Of a stretch of 64,000 bases of DNA, positions 1 through 12,600 are shown in pieces. The notes under the pieces are model-generated. The model was given only the letters and a program-made list of their open reading frames with translations, ran no database searches and was not told where the DNA came from. The position numbers were made by a program, and so were the translations under genes. Numbering within the stretch: position 1 is the stretch's first letter; each line of letters begins with the position of its first letter. The stretch comes from Spirometra erinaceieuropaei (lineage: Eukaryota; Platyhelminthes; Cestoda; Diphyllobothriidea; Diphyllobothriidae). The stretch lies in contig CACRXP010000011.1 of the NCBI GenBank assembly GCA_902702965.1, positions 1,461,869-1,525,868 on the forward strand, written 5' to 3'.

Positions 1-1790
1 GAAACTGTTTCTGCGACCTATCAGCTGTTACCCTCGAATATGAGCATGAAGCCCGTCCTGTTAAAAGCAGGAAATGGATGCCAAGGCAAGGATCGAATCG
101 CTCCTTCTGAAGATTTTCCCGCAAAAACAGTGGGTGAAGAGCCCTCGATGGCAACTCTGCTAGGATGACTGTTCCCGAAAACTACTTGTGACAAATGGAC
201 ACCAGTCTGACAGTCTGATTTATGACTATGAGTAACTGGACCTCCGTAAAAAGGGAAGGAATTCCAGGACGGAAGTCTGTGCCATTGGTAACTCGAAAGT
301 CGTATCTGTGGAATTGGAGAAAGTAGGCGAGTAAAGGACGCCCTCAAATAGCACGGCAAGGGTGTCCTACATAAAAAGACCACGCGAAGAAAAGCAATAA
401 GGCAGAATAAACCTTGTATTCTACCAAGAGATTCATGACGGTTTGTGGGATAGTAGGTGGGTGTTCAATTATGTTAAATTAAAATTCTTGCACGACGAGA
501 CGATTATTAAGCGAAGGCAGGATGTCATCTTGCAGCACTTTTGAGGTGTTAATCGCTTCAAAGAAAAGTGAGATACGGTCCAGAGTCCGGACCGTCACCC
601 CAAACCAAAGAAATCTCCCCGAAGTCCATCCGGTGATTCTCCAGGTTGCTTATTCAAGGGCACTGTATTACTGTCATACGCTATGATCTCTGACTGATGC
701 TTACTCATATATGTCGGTTTTGCGCGGTTATTGCACCAGTCTCGCAGAAGAGCAAAGGTAAAACGTCGAAGCATATACAAGAAATGTGATTTCCACACTC
801 TCGCGCGCTTGGACGGGCCTGTCACTGGAGAATTACTAAGGTAGTTTTGTCTGTGCACGTCTAGAAAAACGGAAATTCTTCGCGGCTTGTGTACTGAAAT
901 TTCCGAATACTCCATCGTGGCGAGCTAATCAGCCACCCAACTGCCAAACAACTTGGACTCTTGAAGTGTGGAACTCCACTAGAATGGCACCCTGCGTCGA
1001 AGCGGATTGGTAGAAGGAAGGGGATTAAATTAGGCATGAAAGACAAGGGGAAGATGTGGTCTCTCGTTCGGACAAGCCTCAGTTTCGCCGAGAAACAGCC
1101 AAAATTGAAGAAAAATCCACGCCAAACTTACCAAGCGCGTTTTTTGCACAATCAGCCTTCAAAACAATATCCTTGTTAAGGCAAACTGTGATGCAAAAAT
1201 AACCGGATGAACCTTAAAAATTGATTACGCATGCTGGGTGAGAAATGTAGGCGTTAAGAGTGGTGCGAATGACCACAGGACACAACACCGCAAAAAAAAA
1301 CCCGACTCTTCTGTAAGGGCACACACACACGCATGAGCACTAGAGATTTGTGAGTTCTTCAAACTGCGGGAACTGTGATGAGACTGGTTGACCGCACAAG
1401 ACCAGTAAAATGTTTAGAAAGGTAATGAGAAATGAGCAGGAGGAGCATAAGGGGGGAACCGTGGGACGACAAGAATTTACCAGAAAAAAAAACAATCCAG
1501 GTCGCCTGTACATGTTTGCACCTACTGATGCGTTAAGCAAAAGGAACAACATACTAGGTCAAGACGCTATGACCGTGGGTAACAATTGAGTCTTAGTGAA
1601 AGATCCGATTTAGTGGCACTTTCAGCTGCAAGACGGAGTTAAGACGAATGGAGGTGGGCGGGAACTCAGTGGCTGACCGGTCTACACGTGCCACACCCTG
1701 CCCCACACTAGGGACGCTCAAGAGGTAAGCGGGCACATTGGTGCGGAACTAGGTGTGGGATTACACACCACCCCAAGGCCATCATGCACA
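1..1790. other. no gene recognised
   Basis: Both strands hold only short frames without a recognisable domain. A minus-strand stretch near 720-825 could be read as an exon with a W-x-x-HF motif but is not supported further. A short CA run lies at about 1320-1332. Confidence 0.5.
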
Positions 1791-1794
1791 GTAA

Positions 1795-2140
1795 GGTCAT
1801 AAAACGTAGATACTGGTCAATGCCTAAGGAGCAATCTGGAGCAGAGTATCGCATCCCGTGCCAAAACTGTTCTTATAACTACACAGGCCAGACTGGTGCA
1901 TGCCCCGATCGCGCATACACGACGGGGTGACGAATTATCACAAGTGGCCGCCCACACCTACGAAATGGGTCGTGAGTTTACCTTCACCGCCGCCAGGATC
2001 ATCGTCCACGCCGGAAACAAAACAGACTGGGGATTGATTGAAGCCTGGGCCTCGGATGAGATCGGTTTATCGATCTGGCCCCGGCGCACAGAGCTCTACG
2101 CAATCATCTTCAATCTCGCGCCACTGATCGATTATTAGCT
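1795..2140 (+). mobile_element. Penelope-like element relic, GIY-YIG endonuclease C-terminus
   Basis: The plus strand reads, with one or two frame breaks, 'YRIPCQNCSYNYTGQTG' and then an 80-codon open frame with 'SQVAAHTYEMGREFTFTAAR' and 'IIVHAGNKTDWGLIEAWASD'. The YRIPCxxCxxxYxGQTG start and the HxxxxGHxFxFxxARIxxHAxNKTxRxLIEAWxS ending are typical of the zinc-finger-like plus GIY-YIG nuclease at the C-terminus of Penelope-like retroelements. The RT part is absent. A hammerhead-like motif lies 40 bp downstream. It is clearly a dead fragment. Confidence 0.82.
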
Positions 2141-2177
2141 AACGCGCCCTATAAATGTCCTTTGTTCTGGTGTAGCT

Positions 2178-2232
2178 ACTAGCTCTGACGATGGACTCCT
2201 CCTGCACGAGTTCGAAAGCTCTGAACAATAAA
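2178..2232 (+). ncRNA. hammerhead-ribozyme-like motif, PLE-associated
   Basis: CTGACGA at 2185-2191 fits the conserved CUGANGA core. Then comes a T, then GGACTC and GAGTTC forming a 6-bp stem II (one G-U pair) around a 9-nt loop, then GAAA at 2214-2217. AG/CT would give a 2-bp stem III, with C at 2221 as the cleavage-site nucleotide. Stem I is not visible, so this copy is probably inactive. It directly follows a Penelope-like GIY-YIG relic, where such ribozymes are known to occur. Confidence 0.5.
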
Positions 2233-2884
2233 CAGAATGTCTCAGTGCTCGATCAGCCTTCTTCTCATTCGTTTGGACATAAACCTGAAACTTGAAGTTT
2301 CGCCTTCATTCGTGCCACACTCTGTCTGGCGTCCAACTACGTCTATGAGCCTTCGATAAGGACGGTTCTGATCTCACGTGAGTGACCAGATATGCGTAGA
2401 ACCAGCGCAGTCTGACCCTCAACATCGACAATGATCGAGTTATCCCGTCGGCTGGTAAGCGTTCAAGCCACATCCCCCCCCTTCGCTGCACCAGTCGACT
2501 GTCCTTGTCTGTCAGTCAACTCTACCCAGCGTACTATCACCCCAGTAGGTGATACGGATTAACAATCAAGGCCGATCAGTTTCGTGCTTCCGAAGCGGCG
2601 CGGACGGTGCTAAATAAGATTAGGGAAGGTGATAATTCATTAAGAGGGGAATTATCCACGCCGTTAGCCGTCAAACCGCTCATAAAGCGCCAACAGGCTG
2701 GAAGCGTTCAACCAAGCAATTAACCGTTAAGTAATACAGGAGCGACCTCCACCTAAGTATCGCGATTAGAGAAAGTGGAATCAAGGCAATTGTCGGCAAG
2801 GTTTGGTCTGCAGCCCCACCTGAGTGATACCATATGGTTAGCCTTTTAAAAAAAAATAAGTAAATGTGAATAAGCTGACTTTGC
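2233..2884. other. unassigned spacer
   Basis: No open frame with a recognisable product and no repeat found elsewhere in the window. Confidence 0.4.
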
Positions 2885-3315
2885 AAATATCACGCACTTG
2901 CCTCTTTCTTGCCATTTCAATCCAGCAAGTGACTGTGCCAGGGGGGAGAAGCGCTTATAGACCAGTTTCGGTTACTTCAATTATCACTTAACACGCGCTT
3001 CCCTGCGCGTGCTTCGAGCCCCGCTTGTGCCCTCTTTATTATCTCAATCCAGTGTGCGGCTTGCTAATGGCATTGCTCGGACGGTGTTCAAGCCCATCGG
3101 TTCCACCACAGCGGCCATGCACTGCGAATTAACACGCGCTTCCCTCCATGGCCTTCCAGCTGTGATTGCGCCCTGCTTATCCTCTTAATCCAGCAAGTGG
3201 CTGTGTCGGGGGGGGAGGGGGTGGTGTACACGCCACCTTCACTCGCTTCCGTGCGCGTGCTTCGAACTCTGCTTGCACTCTCTTTCCCTCCCTAATCCAG
3301 CGAGTGGCTAAGTTA
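2885..3315. repeat. diverged minisatellite, about three units of roughly 130-150 bp
   Basis: A recurring pattern is seen: ACACGCGCTTCC, then GCGTGCTTCGA or a variant, then CCCTC/CTTATC, then AATCCAGCAAGTGGCTGTG. Copies of the AATCCAG-AGTG block lie near 2920, 3050, 3190 and 3296. Units are strongly diverged and separated by G-rich runs. No coding potential. Confidence 0.65.
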
Positions 3316-3754
3316 AGTATGTTAACTAGTATTGTTTTAGTAAGTTACCCATACGGCATCAATCAAAAGGAGCTGCAGAACCAAACCTTGCCCAACTCTC
3401 ATTTCATTGCAAATTCCAGTGTAGAAGGTTGGGGGGGGGGTCGCGTAGCAATGACCAAACATTGATCTGAAATTCTTACTCACAGAGACAAGGGAAGCTG
3501 CGATGACCATTTTTGGCTTATTCGTCGACCGCATTCTACCTGGCATTCAGGACTAATGGGTGAACGGCACTCTCGTATGACGCGGAACAATTCCAACCCT
3601 ATCTGAACGCATTAATAACCAACGAGTTTGAGTCTAAACCCTGGGATATCTCAACGAGAAGTCAGTGTGTGACCGAACGATTACGGCAAATAACCCAGAA
3701 ACGGCTTATGCACATATTCCAAATATAAAAATGCAATTCTTTTCTCTGAACATA

Positions 3755-4661
3755 CAGTGCTTGACCGATCTCATGAAATATTAGCCGAAATCTTGAAATG
3801 CGTTTTCAACTAGGAAGGATTAAAATGGTGGCGTTGTAACATTATTTAGCATGTAGTATAATCTTATAATATTTCAGACCCGCCAAGATGTCGGCTTTTG
3901 AACACACTTCTTTCCGACCTCCGGCAGAAATCTTACTTGATGAAGAATGACTACTTAAGTAGCATGCATTTTACACATTGATTTTCGATGGTTTTATAAA
4001 TTCAAATATATTGTATAGATGACATGCACGAACATATGCCTTCTTCTGCTTGTTTGGTAGAAAACCACACTGTCTTTATATTTTACATCCTAAGAGAGGT
4101 TATCTTTTGGTTTTAAAAAAGTTCCTAATTACAAAGTTTTAAAGACCCTGCGATGTCCATATATGCAGCATCGCACGTGTCCGTTTACCATGCTCCTCGT
4201 GAAATGTAAAGCACAGCCTATATCCATTGCAGCATTTTATGAACGCTTTATTGTGTCTTCTTAAAAACACGGCTGGTTAGGCTTGAATTTATTCGGGAAT
4301 GGGGAAACTTTCAAACTCTAAATATATACCTTTTCCGGGTATAAAATGTGAAGAAAATGTTATTTTCTACCAAACAAGCAGCAGAAAGCATATTTTCGTG
4401 CATGTCATCTATAAAATATATTTGAATTTATAAAACCATCGAAAATCAATGCGTAAAATGCATGCTACTTAAGTAGCCACTTTTTACCAAGCAAAATTTC
4501 TGCCGGAGGTCAGAAAGAAGTGCGTCATCTTGGCGAATCTGAAATATTATAGGATTATACTGCATGATAACCAATTTTACAACGCCATCTTTTTAATCCT
4601 TCCTAGTTGAAAACGCCTTTCAGAATCTCGGCTAACATTTCATGAGATAGGTCACGCACTG
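3755..4661. mobile_element. foldback (palindromic) Tc1/mariner-like MITE, copy 1
   Basis: Almost the whole 907 bp is one inverted repeat. The left arm starts CAGTGCTTGACCGATCTCAT and the right arm is its near complement, ending in CACTG. Landmarks such as ACTACTTAAGTAGCATGCAT near 3950 recur in inverted form near 4460. A loop of about 200 bp separates the arms. CAGTG ends are the hallmark of Tc1/mariner. A TA precedes it; the right flank no longer shows TA. No protein is encoded. Confidence 0.85.
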
Positions 4662-6455
4662 AAAAAGCGAAAGAAGTAAGGCAGCCGAGATATCGAGTTC
4701 GCCTATGCCCCCAACTCGAAATGTGACACGAGCTTTTAAAGGAGTTTAGTGCTCAAGTGAAGAAATTGGTTGCGTTAGGGCAGGAAGAAGCATCCTGAAA
4801 TCGTCTCTGCGCCCATATTCTGTAACAAGGCGGCGATGCAACTTGGGCATTTTTGACAAGACCACCACTGTCCCGAGTCTATCCTGACCATAAGCCCTCC
4901 TTTCTACTTCTTCCGCAGAATGCTCGACCCACTAATCTACACTGCCGATAAGAGTCGCGTAGGGTATGTTAGGGGTTAACTGAAAACGTCACGCATGAAT
5001 ACACAAAAAACGCGTTTGGTTAGGAGAGACAAAAACGTGAGCGTATCAGAACGAGATGTTTCGGATCAGTCAAACACCCAGCACCGGCAGTAGCATACCT
5101 TGCGGGTGCTTTAGCTTTGGGCTGTCTCATGGAGAAGGCTCGACGCACACCGGATCTACACGACGGTAGAGGGATTGGGTGGAGGGAAGGAATCGGCGTA
5201 AGGGTATGCATATGCGGCGGGAGGGGGGAACCAAGGGTGTGTGTGAGAGAGTTGGTGACAGAGCACAAAAGAACACAATTAAACGTATTGTCATGTTTGA
5301 CAGAGATGTGACAAACCGGCGGTGGAGGGGGGAGGGGGAACGGAGCACAGGAAGGGAGGAAACAGTAAGAGTAGTAATTTGATCGCATGCAAGCAAAAAG
5401 ACAATGAAATCTAGATTAGCCAGATTAGTACTGGCGCGTACACACTACGCCGCCTGTTGGGCGGAAGATTTCAAAGAGTCTTATACAGAGAAAACAGTTG
5501 GGCAACAGCAGTCGGAAAAGGGAATTGTCCTGAGCCTTTGCTACACGACTTCCACGCGGGCATACGGTGCGTTAGAGAGAGCGGACCTGCATGAATTTAT
5601 TATGCGTTTACAGTAGCGGCTCATTTAACCCGATTGTCCTTACTTCCGCGCTACGGTTAGTACGCACAGTCGCAGTAACTTCTCACTGTTCGGCGGCACA
5701 CGCAGATAACTTGACAGGTTTAGACAGTGTCTACGAAGGAATCCCGTGTCCGGTGTCTTAGGCGTTTACGTAACTTTTCGAGGCAAAGTCCTCAGTAAGA
5801 AAGGCTGTATGCAAAGATCCGGATGAGGATGCCGCTCCGACGGTTTTCACTGCCGAACGTCCCAAGGCTTGTCCGAATTCTTTGTAGAAATCCATACACT
5901 ACTTTTTGCAACTCGACTGACCTCGCCTCCAATACCAACAACGCTATCTGGTGCCGTTTTATGGACTGGAAGTTCCGACTTTACTCACCGCCAACTAAAA
6001 ATTCGCAGTCCAGACAAGTGACGGTTTCCTGCATGTTCTAAAAATTGTTTGTGCAGGCCGTCTATTCACTAGTGAAGGGGCGGGCTGCCTAGAGAGACAC
6101 AGTCGAGCATGCTCTGTTAGTTCGTTACCGAGGTCCATGGTTTGTATCTCAGTCTCGCATGATGAGGGCCAACAGTCAGCGGACAGGCTAAGCCCAACTA
6201 ACACAAGCGCAGTGATCCGGACCACCACGCCGTGGCCAATTCACTTAGAAAGGCGACCTATCGGTACGCGTTCCCGGGGTCCCGCGAACAAAGCACAGAG
6301 AACCCGGAGTTCTGGCAAACCAGATAAGTGACAATCGCAAGGCAAAAGGACACTCGCAAATTCCCAACTGTCAGCCTAGCGATTGTACGAGCGTAAATCA
6401 GACAGAATGCCCAGTGAGCTGCTGGTAATAGGTAAAGAAAATAAAGTACGCGTAC
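4662..6455. other. no gene recognised (downstream of last CLASP exon found)
   Basis: Only short overlapping frames are present. A purine-rich GGGAGGGGGAA-type tract lies at about 5210-5345. The next CLASP exon was looked for on the minus strand and not found. Confidence 0.4.
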
Positions 6456-6682
6456 TTTGTAAACCAATTGGATGCGGCTGTGGAAGCCGGACCAGGAGTT
6501 GCTGTTGCTGCAAATGAGCCACCGTCAGAGGCCAGCGCAGAGCCACCGGCTGTGCTCGTTTTCTGGTATGTCTTCAAGAGTTTCGAGGCTTGTTCTTGCT
6601 GACTACGGGGAATCTGTTGAATGAGGTGGGAGAAGTTGTCTGGATTCAGGTCGGACATTTTGATAATCACCCGACTGGACAG
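6456..6682 (-). CDS. CLASP: CLASP exon, end of TOG3 and start of next linker
   Basis: Acceptor is a T-rich run ending TTTTTAG; the donor GTACGC at 6455 gives phase 2 out. It encodes 'LSSRVIIKMSDLNPDNFSHL', then 'IQQIPRSQQEQASKLLKTYQ', then a Ser/Ala/Gly-rich linker ('TAGGSALASDGGSF'). This parallels the vertebrate AAQIVLISLFELNTPEFTMLLGALPKTFQDGATKLL. The donor is the likeliest of several GT sites and is not proven. The next exon, expected to the left, was not found. Confidence 0.9.
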
Positions 6683-9600
6683 CTAAAAACAGACACAAAA
6701 AGATCGTTAAATAAACTGGCTGTCGGCTGGTAGAGAAGGGATGCTCTAATTATGAACCAACAGGAGGGCTACACGGTTTGTCTGTTGCGATCGGGTGTAC
6801 TGTGGTAGAGGGTGCTCACCGATGCCGTTACGAGACCTACTAGTCCCGGTAGACTTGGGGGCTCGACTTAGAGCTCCGTAGTTAATCGTACAGCGGCAAG
6901 TAACATATGCATATACAAACATAGTGCACTGTTTTTGTACATAACCCACATATCTGACGACGAACTGGGGAACCAGTCTTGAATATTTGCGCAATAAAAG
7001 TTATTTTGTTCCCAAAGAATCTTACTTATATCAAATATATATGAGGGAGGAGGGACGACAGAGAATGCGGGTGGATTATACGGTACTGTTTCGGGCTTAT
7101 TCTGCGTTCACTCAGCCAATCATAACCCTGACCAACAGCTGGGACCAGAAACATAAACATGCGCACAGACGCACCTGGCGACCTGGTTGCATAACGAAAC
7201 TGACCATGGCAAGAAACCCTCAAAGCAGGCTAGACAGCCAATGAGAGAGCAAAGGCCCTTCGAAGGTAATGACAGCAAAACTCGACGTACCCGGCGAACT
7301 TCAGCCGACTTGGGCTCGGTGGACCAGGTGATGATTCGGGTGATTGCCTTGACCACCTCTACGGGTGGACTATTAAGGGCATCCATGGGCATCATCACCA
7401 GGAGGTCCTTAATGTACTCCAGCATACAGACCTTTACTTTTGGGGCTGGGGTGAGGGCATCATCAATGACGAATCGGCAGCAGTGGAAGAATTGCAGATC
7501 CAGGGGAAACGTTGACCTACGGAGAGACGGAATATCAACAGTATAACCAATTGCGAGCCCGGCGGTACAGCCCACCACCGCTACCACAAAGTCTTAGACT
7601 ACGACTACTAGAGAGTTTAGGAAGAGTTAGATAAAGCAAGGTCGAATAAGACGATGGGAGCGGTAAAAAATGTTAGATTCGGAGAACACCCATCAGATCT
7701 ATCAGGAAATGATAACATACAAACCCCATTATTACTAAACAGAGTTCACCTTTTCAACGAAAAGGATTCAGCTTCTAAAAAGTTATCTTATAAGTGGTCG
7801 AGCACCGGAACGTTCTGTTTACTGGTTTGAGCTTTCGAACTCGTACAGGGGTTCATCGTATGAGATAGTAGCAGCAACAGAACAAACGACAGTTATCGGG
7901 CGTGTGAGCCAATCATCGACCGACGACGCAAGACTGGAGGTGACTGCGCAGGACTCTGTACGCCGGCGCCGGGTCGATAAATCGATTGACTACCGTAATA
8001 CTTTAAGAGGAGTCCATGTATCGTTCCTTAGATGCTGGCACTATGCATCGCGCGCAATTGCAAAATGGTCCTGACTGAAAATAAGTACAGACAAGAAAAC
8101 TTTCAATCGAGTTATGATCTCCTTAGTTCAAGGTCACCAAGAAAAACCCACAAACGGTCGTCCCGACTACCACCGAGAGGGATGTTTATGGTCCCAGAGC
8201 TCCTATGCTGCACCGACGCACCGCGCATTATAATTCCATGGTTGGAACCGCACCAATTACTGCTGTGTCCGTGACTGGTTTAGTCGGCCTCGTCGTAAGG
8301 CTTCTTAGGGGTTCTGAGTACAGGCGGGTATGCAACAGAGGCTGGGATATGACATTCAAGGTTGCCCACTCCCAGCGCTTTGGCCCAAGAGCGAGACATA
8401 TTAGGTAACGTCGGTTTTAAGGTCGTCGTGTAATGATGCCGCCATCGGGTATGCCGCCGGTCGGCATGGAAGACCTCAGCCCATCGTGCCCTGGTAACAC
8501 TGTCGCTACTGGTTCATGACTGCTTATTCGTTAAACCCATGAGCCTGGTTATTTCGCAGCCAACCCTAACTGCAGGTTATTCCACTGGCCTCGACGGTGG
8601 AAACGTAGGGTAGGCGATAGCTAGGCTAACGAGCGAGCTCAGAGGACAGTTTCCTGCCGAAGAACGGCTAACAGAAGGAGGAAAATTATCTATCGCCAGA
8701 ATCCCTGACAAAAGATATTATTCTAGATCGAAAAAGCGAAGATCTGATCTCCACCAAAGCTGGATTGAACAATAACTGGCCAAGCAGAGAAGACGTGAGT
8801 GACGATGATACAAATATCATGCCAAAGATCAACCGGAGGTTACGCTGGCATCATCGGCTTACCGAAGTACTGTGAGAGTTTCTTTGATGGCCCGTTGGTG
8901 ACTGGACAGTACTTCATGGCCCTGGCGGCTTAGCAGGCGCACCAAAGCAACGTAGACCCAATCATGCAACAGGAGATGATATGTTTTCATAAAGAGTTGC
9001 AGCGTGTCCATGAACAATGAAAGCACCTAGGTTAAGCAAAGAAGAGAAGTTAGAGTTGGAAGAAGAGAGGACAGTGTTGTGGTGGTATGCTGATGACCTT
9101 CTCAAAAACACTGAATAAAGAGAGCGGCTCCCGCATTCGGCTGCATGGGAATTGGGGACAAAAAATACTTGACACCCGTGTAATTACTACAGACAGCGAG
9201 AGTATGAAACTCATCCAGCTAGAAAATATTTGCACTGTGACGGAGTCAGACAGTCGACCCACGAACTTTGCACCGGGTGCTCCATGGGGCTTAGTCACGT
9301 ATTCCGTCGCTGCAAACAGTCTACTTGCCTTTCTAATGACTCTCGCGGAGCCAGCCCACATTTAAGTCTGACCGCCATCTTGATGAGGTCTATCATCTCA
9401 ATCGTAGGGGAAACGCCACGTCAAGCAACTGCACGCAATCGCAGACTTCGTGGTTGGGGTTCACCGCTAGATCCAACGACCGCCGCTGTTGTATCCGGCT
9501 AAAGGCCAGTAAGTAGAGGGTCTTGTCGTTTAAATTCTGTGTCGACGGCTGGAATCCGCATCAGGCAAACCTGCTGGCCATGAGGGTGGTGAGTAGTCAT

Positions 9601-12600
9601 CGCAGGCTCGCATTCACACCCCCAAGAGCCAGACAATGACCACCAACGTATTAGGCGCGAAGGTGCTCGCAAGAACCGTCATAGTAGGACAGGTTAGGCG
9701 CTAGCAGAGGCTTTCAACCCAGATCAGGATTGAATAAGGTGGCAAACTGAGCGTTCTGCGTAGTCGATGACAGACAACTCCCGTTTAATTATCGGCTAAA
9801 ACACACCATCAATGTTACTTATTTGCCGCTGCTTCCACCTATCTCAGATGACTTTGGCACGAGCCTGAAGGCTAACAGGAGACATTTAAGGGCTTGGCTC
9901 CCCACCCGGAGTCGGGAATTATGACAGCGCAGATAAAAGACGAGGCTACTGCCGTACGTGCGTAGTGGAAGGCACTTCGGAGGTATTTGTAGGCAGGACT
10001 GAAATGACTGTGCACTTACCTTGCTGGAGGAGTCACCAAAGATGCTTGAAAGGACATCTGCCAGTCGATTAACCTCTGGTTGACTGAAACAGAGAACGGG
10101 AAAGAGATTTGCAAGACTTTGTAGCAATAGCCGTCAACAGATGAAACCCAAGCACGACCATAAACCCCGCAACTACCAGGGAAAACAACATCTGGCTGGA
10201 ACGAATGGATGAAGTCTGCGAAACAGTGCGACCGCTGGTGGCTATTATAGGTCAGGTCTGACGACATTCTTGGCTCGAGACTATCCCCGAACAGGGGGGA
10301 TCGGCCCTACCCGACTCTAACTTTCGGCCGGGCACGCTTTTGGTAAGACGTGGTTATGTAGCCCCACCCGATGAACACAATTCTGTTGGGGTTGGAGTTA
10401 GAGGTTATGGTTAGGGTTTGGAGTTATGGGTGGTGGTTAGCGGTTAGGGTTACTATTTCTCATTTACTCAAAGTACAACCGCGCATTCCCAATAACTTTT
10501 CTTTCGCACACAACTACTTGACCTCATCGCCTGTGCATTCCGCGGCCCCACCTGTAGAAACCCCTATTACCATAGGTCAGGTATTACAAGTGGCCGGGGT
10601 TTGTTTACTTCAGGTGGGGCTACATAACCACATCTGACCCGTTTTCTTCAGTCTTACCTACGTCACCTTGTTCAACACAAGCCTCGAAAAACAAATCACC
10701 CTGCGATAGAGCGTAGCACAGCCAATGCGTGTCGGAGGGACCGTGGCTCGCCTGAATTTACGCGGAAACCACGTGCTCGGGTACTCGTCGCACAAGAGGC
10801 CGATCCATTAGGACACAAGGGCGTGAATATGGCTTGAGCGCAAATACGGCAACTTCGGCGCTACTTGAGAACTCTCATAGTTTGACAGACTCGAAAGCAA
10901 GCTGCCACGTCTTCGTATACAGGCTGGTCTACTTATGGTGAAGGCGTAATTGACTGTAAATAGCTCGAGGGGCATTCCAATGGTTGACTTTGTGATGTTC
11001 TAAATAGGCAGAAGCGGAGGGAGGAAGAGGAAGGCGTGAATACTTCAGCGGGAAGATGAGTTGGAACGAGTAGCTTGCATCAAACTGTACGAAGGTCGAT
11101 GGCTTATCAACTCTGATGGGCTAGCCAGCCGCCTCCATATACCGTGCACACAATCCATGTTGTTGAAGTAAGGTGGAATCTTGCTACCTCCAACTCTGCT
11201 GACTCACACCCACCGATAAGGTCTACGGGGCCTAGAAGGACTAGTCACGGCACATTTAGTGTCATCAACCAGGCCGAAATCTAAAAGCGGGAAACGTGCC
11301 AACGATGGTAAAATGCATGTTCGCGCCACAGTGGGGAGACTGCAGCCTTACCTGAGCTGCTCTCCGGAACGTAGGAAGTTCTGCAGATTTACGAGACCGT
11401 CCTTCTTCTCTGCCCATTGTGGACTCCGGAGGAGGGTGATGATGTCGTTGATGCCCTAGAGTTGGGAGAAAGTGTACTACTCATTAGTGAGGGAGGTAGC
11501 GGTGACGACGCAAGGAGACATGCATTGACAGGTGACCGACTAGGGGTGCATGCGTTAGTACGAAAGAGAAGTGTGTGTGCACAAAAGGGGACAAATACAC
11601 GAATATGTGGGTTTCAGGCTTGCACACAAACACACGACTAACCTGAACCGAACGAGGCACGGAATAACGCTGTAAAATCAGAGGAAGCGTACAAGAGACG
11701 GCCTTTAAAAACCAATCGGACAAGCACACGCACGCACTAGCCTCCAGCGGCAAAGTTCTGTAGCTTGACAGACGAAAAAGTGAAATTACAAAAGGGTATC
11801 ATGAGGGAAACCTAGTAGTTGATGTCCGATTCCAACGTCAGTAGCGCATGACAGTACCAAAGTCAGAAAGAGGCCAGTTAAGGAGGAAATGCGGTGCCAT
11901 AGAGACCCCCTCTTGCCGGCTCGGAGCCCTGTATCACTTGACGTTTATCGTGGTGTTCGGACTTCGAGAACTCGCAAAGGTCAGGCAACAGTTAGCATGT
12001 CGCAAGTAACTGACACGTACGCAGACGATATACGTGGTAAATAAAGAAGAATGTGTATCTGGTGAGAATACTTATCCCAGAAAGCAGCGACAGCCCTCTA
12101 GTATTACTCTAACCTCCGCAGGTAAGAACTTTTGAAGCTCTCCCAGAAAGCAGTGACAGCCTTCTAGTGTTGCCCTAACCTCCCTTGATAAGAATTTTTG
12201 AAGCTAGCCAGCCTTCATGAGTTGTTTCAGGGTTAAAGTTGAAAAAGGCATCATGATGGAGACCAAGGGAAGCTCAGAAATTAGTTGTGAAGCGGTAACC
12301 AGGTATTTATATCTCGAAGACGTAGTAAATCCGTACTAGTCGTCAATACTACTACTAATACTAAATCGGTGCATGTGTCTGTAATTTGGGTCAGCATGGG
12401 ATTTTGAACTCAAGTCTAACAGACACAGCTAGACACCTAGTTTATACAATGGCACAACCATCAGAAATTTCCAGACTGAAAATTGATTGATTAAAAGCGG
12501 CAGCGGGTAGGAAATTACGTGATTGACGGAACTTAACTTATCCCACCTAGAGCTTTAGGGGGAGGCGAATGTGATAGTATTGACGCACATGGTTAGAAGG

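Noticed and set aside
720..825. Minus-strand segment with 'RARVWKSHFLYMLRRF' as a possible CLASP C-terminal exon
   Set aside because: Only the W-x-x-HF pattern agrees with the CLASP C-terminal TOG start; the following helices do not match and no neighbouring exon supports it.
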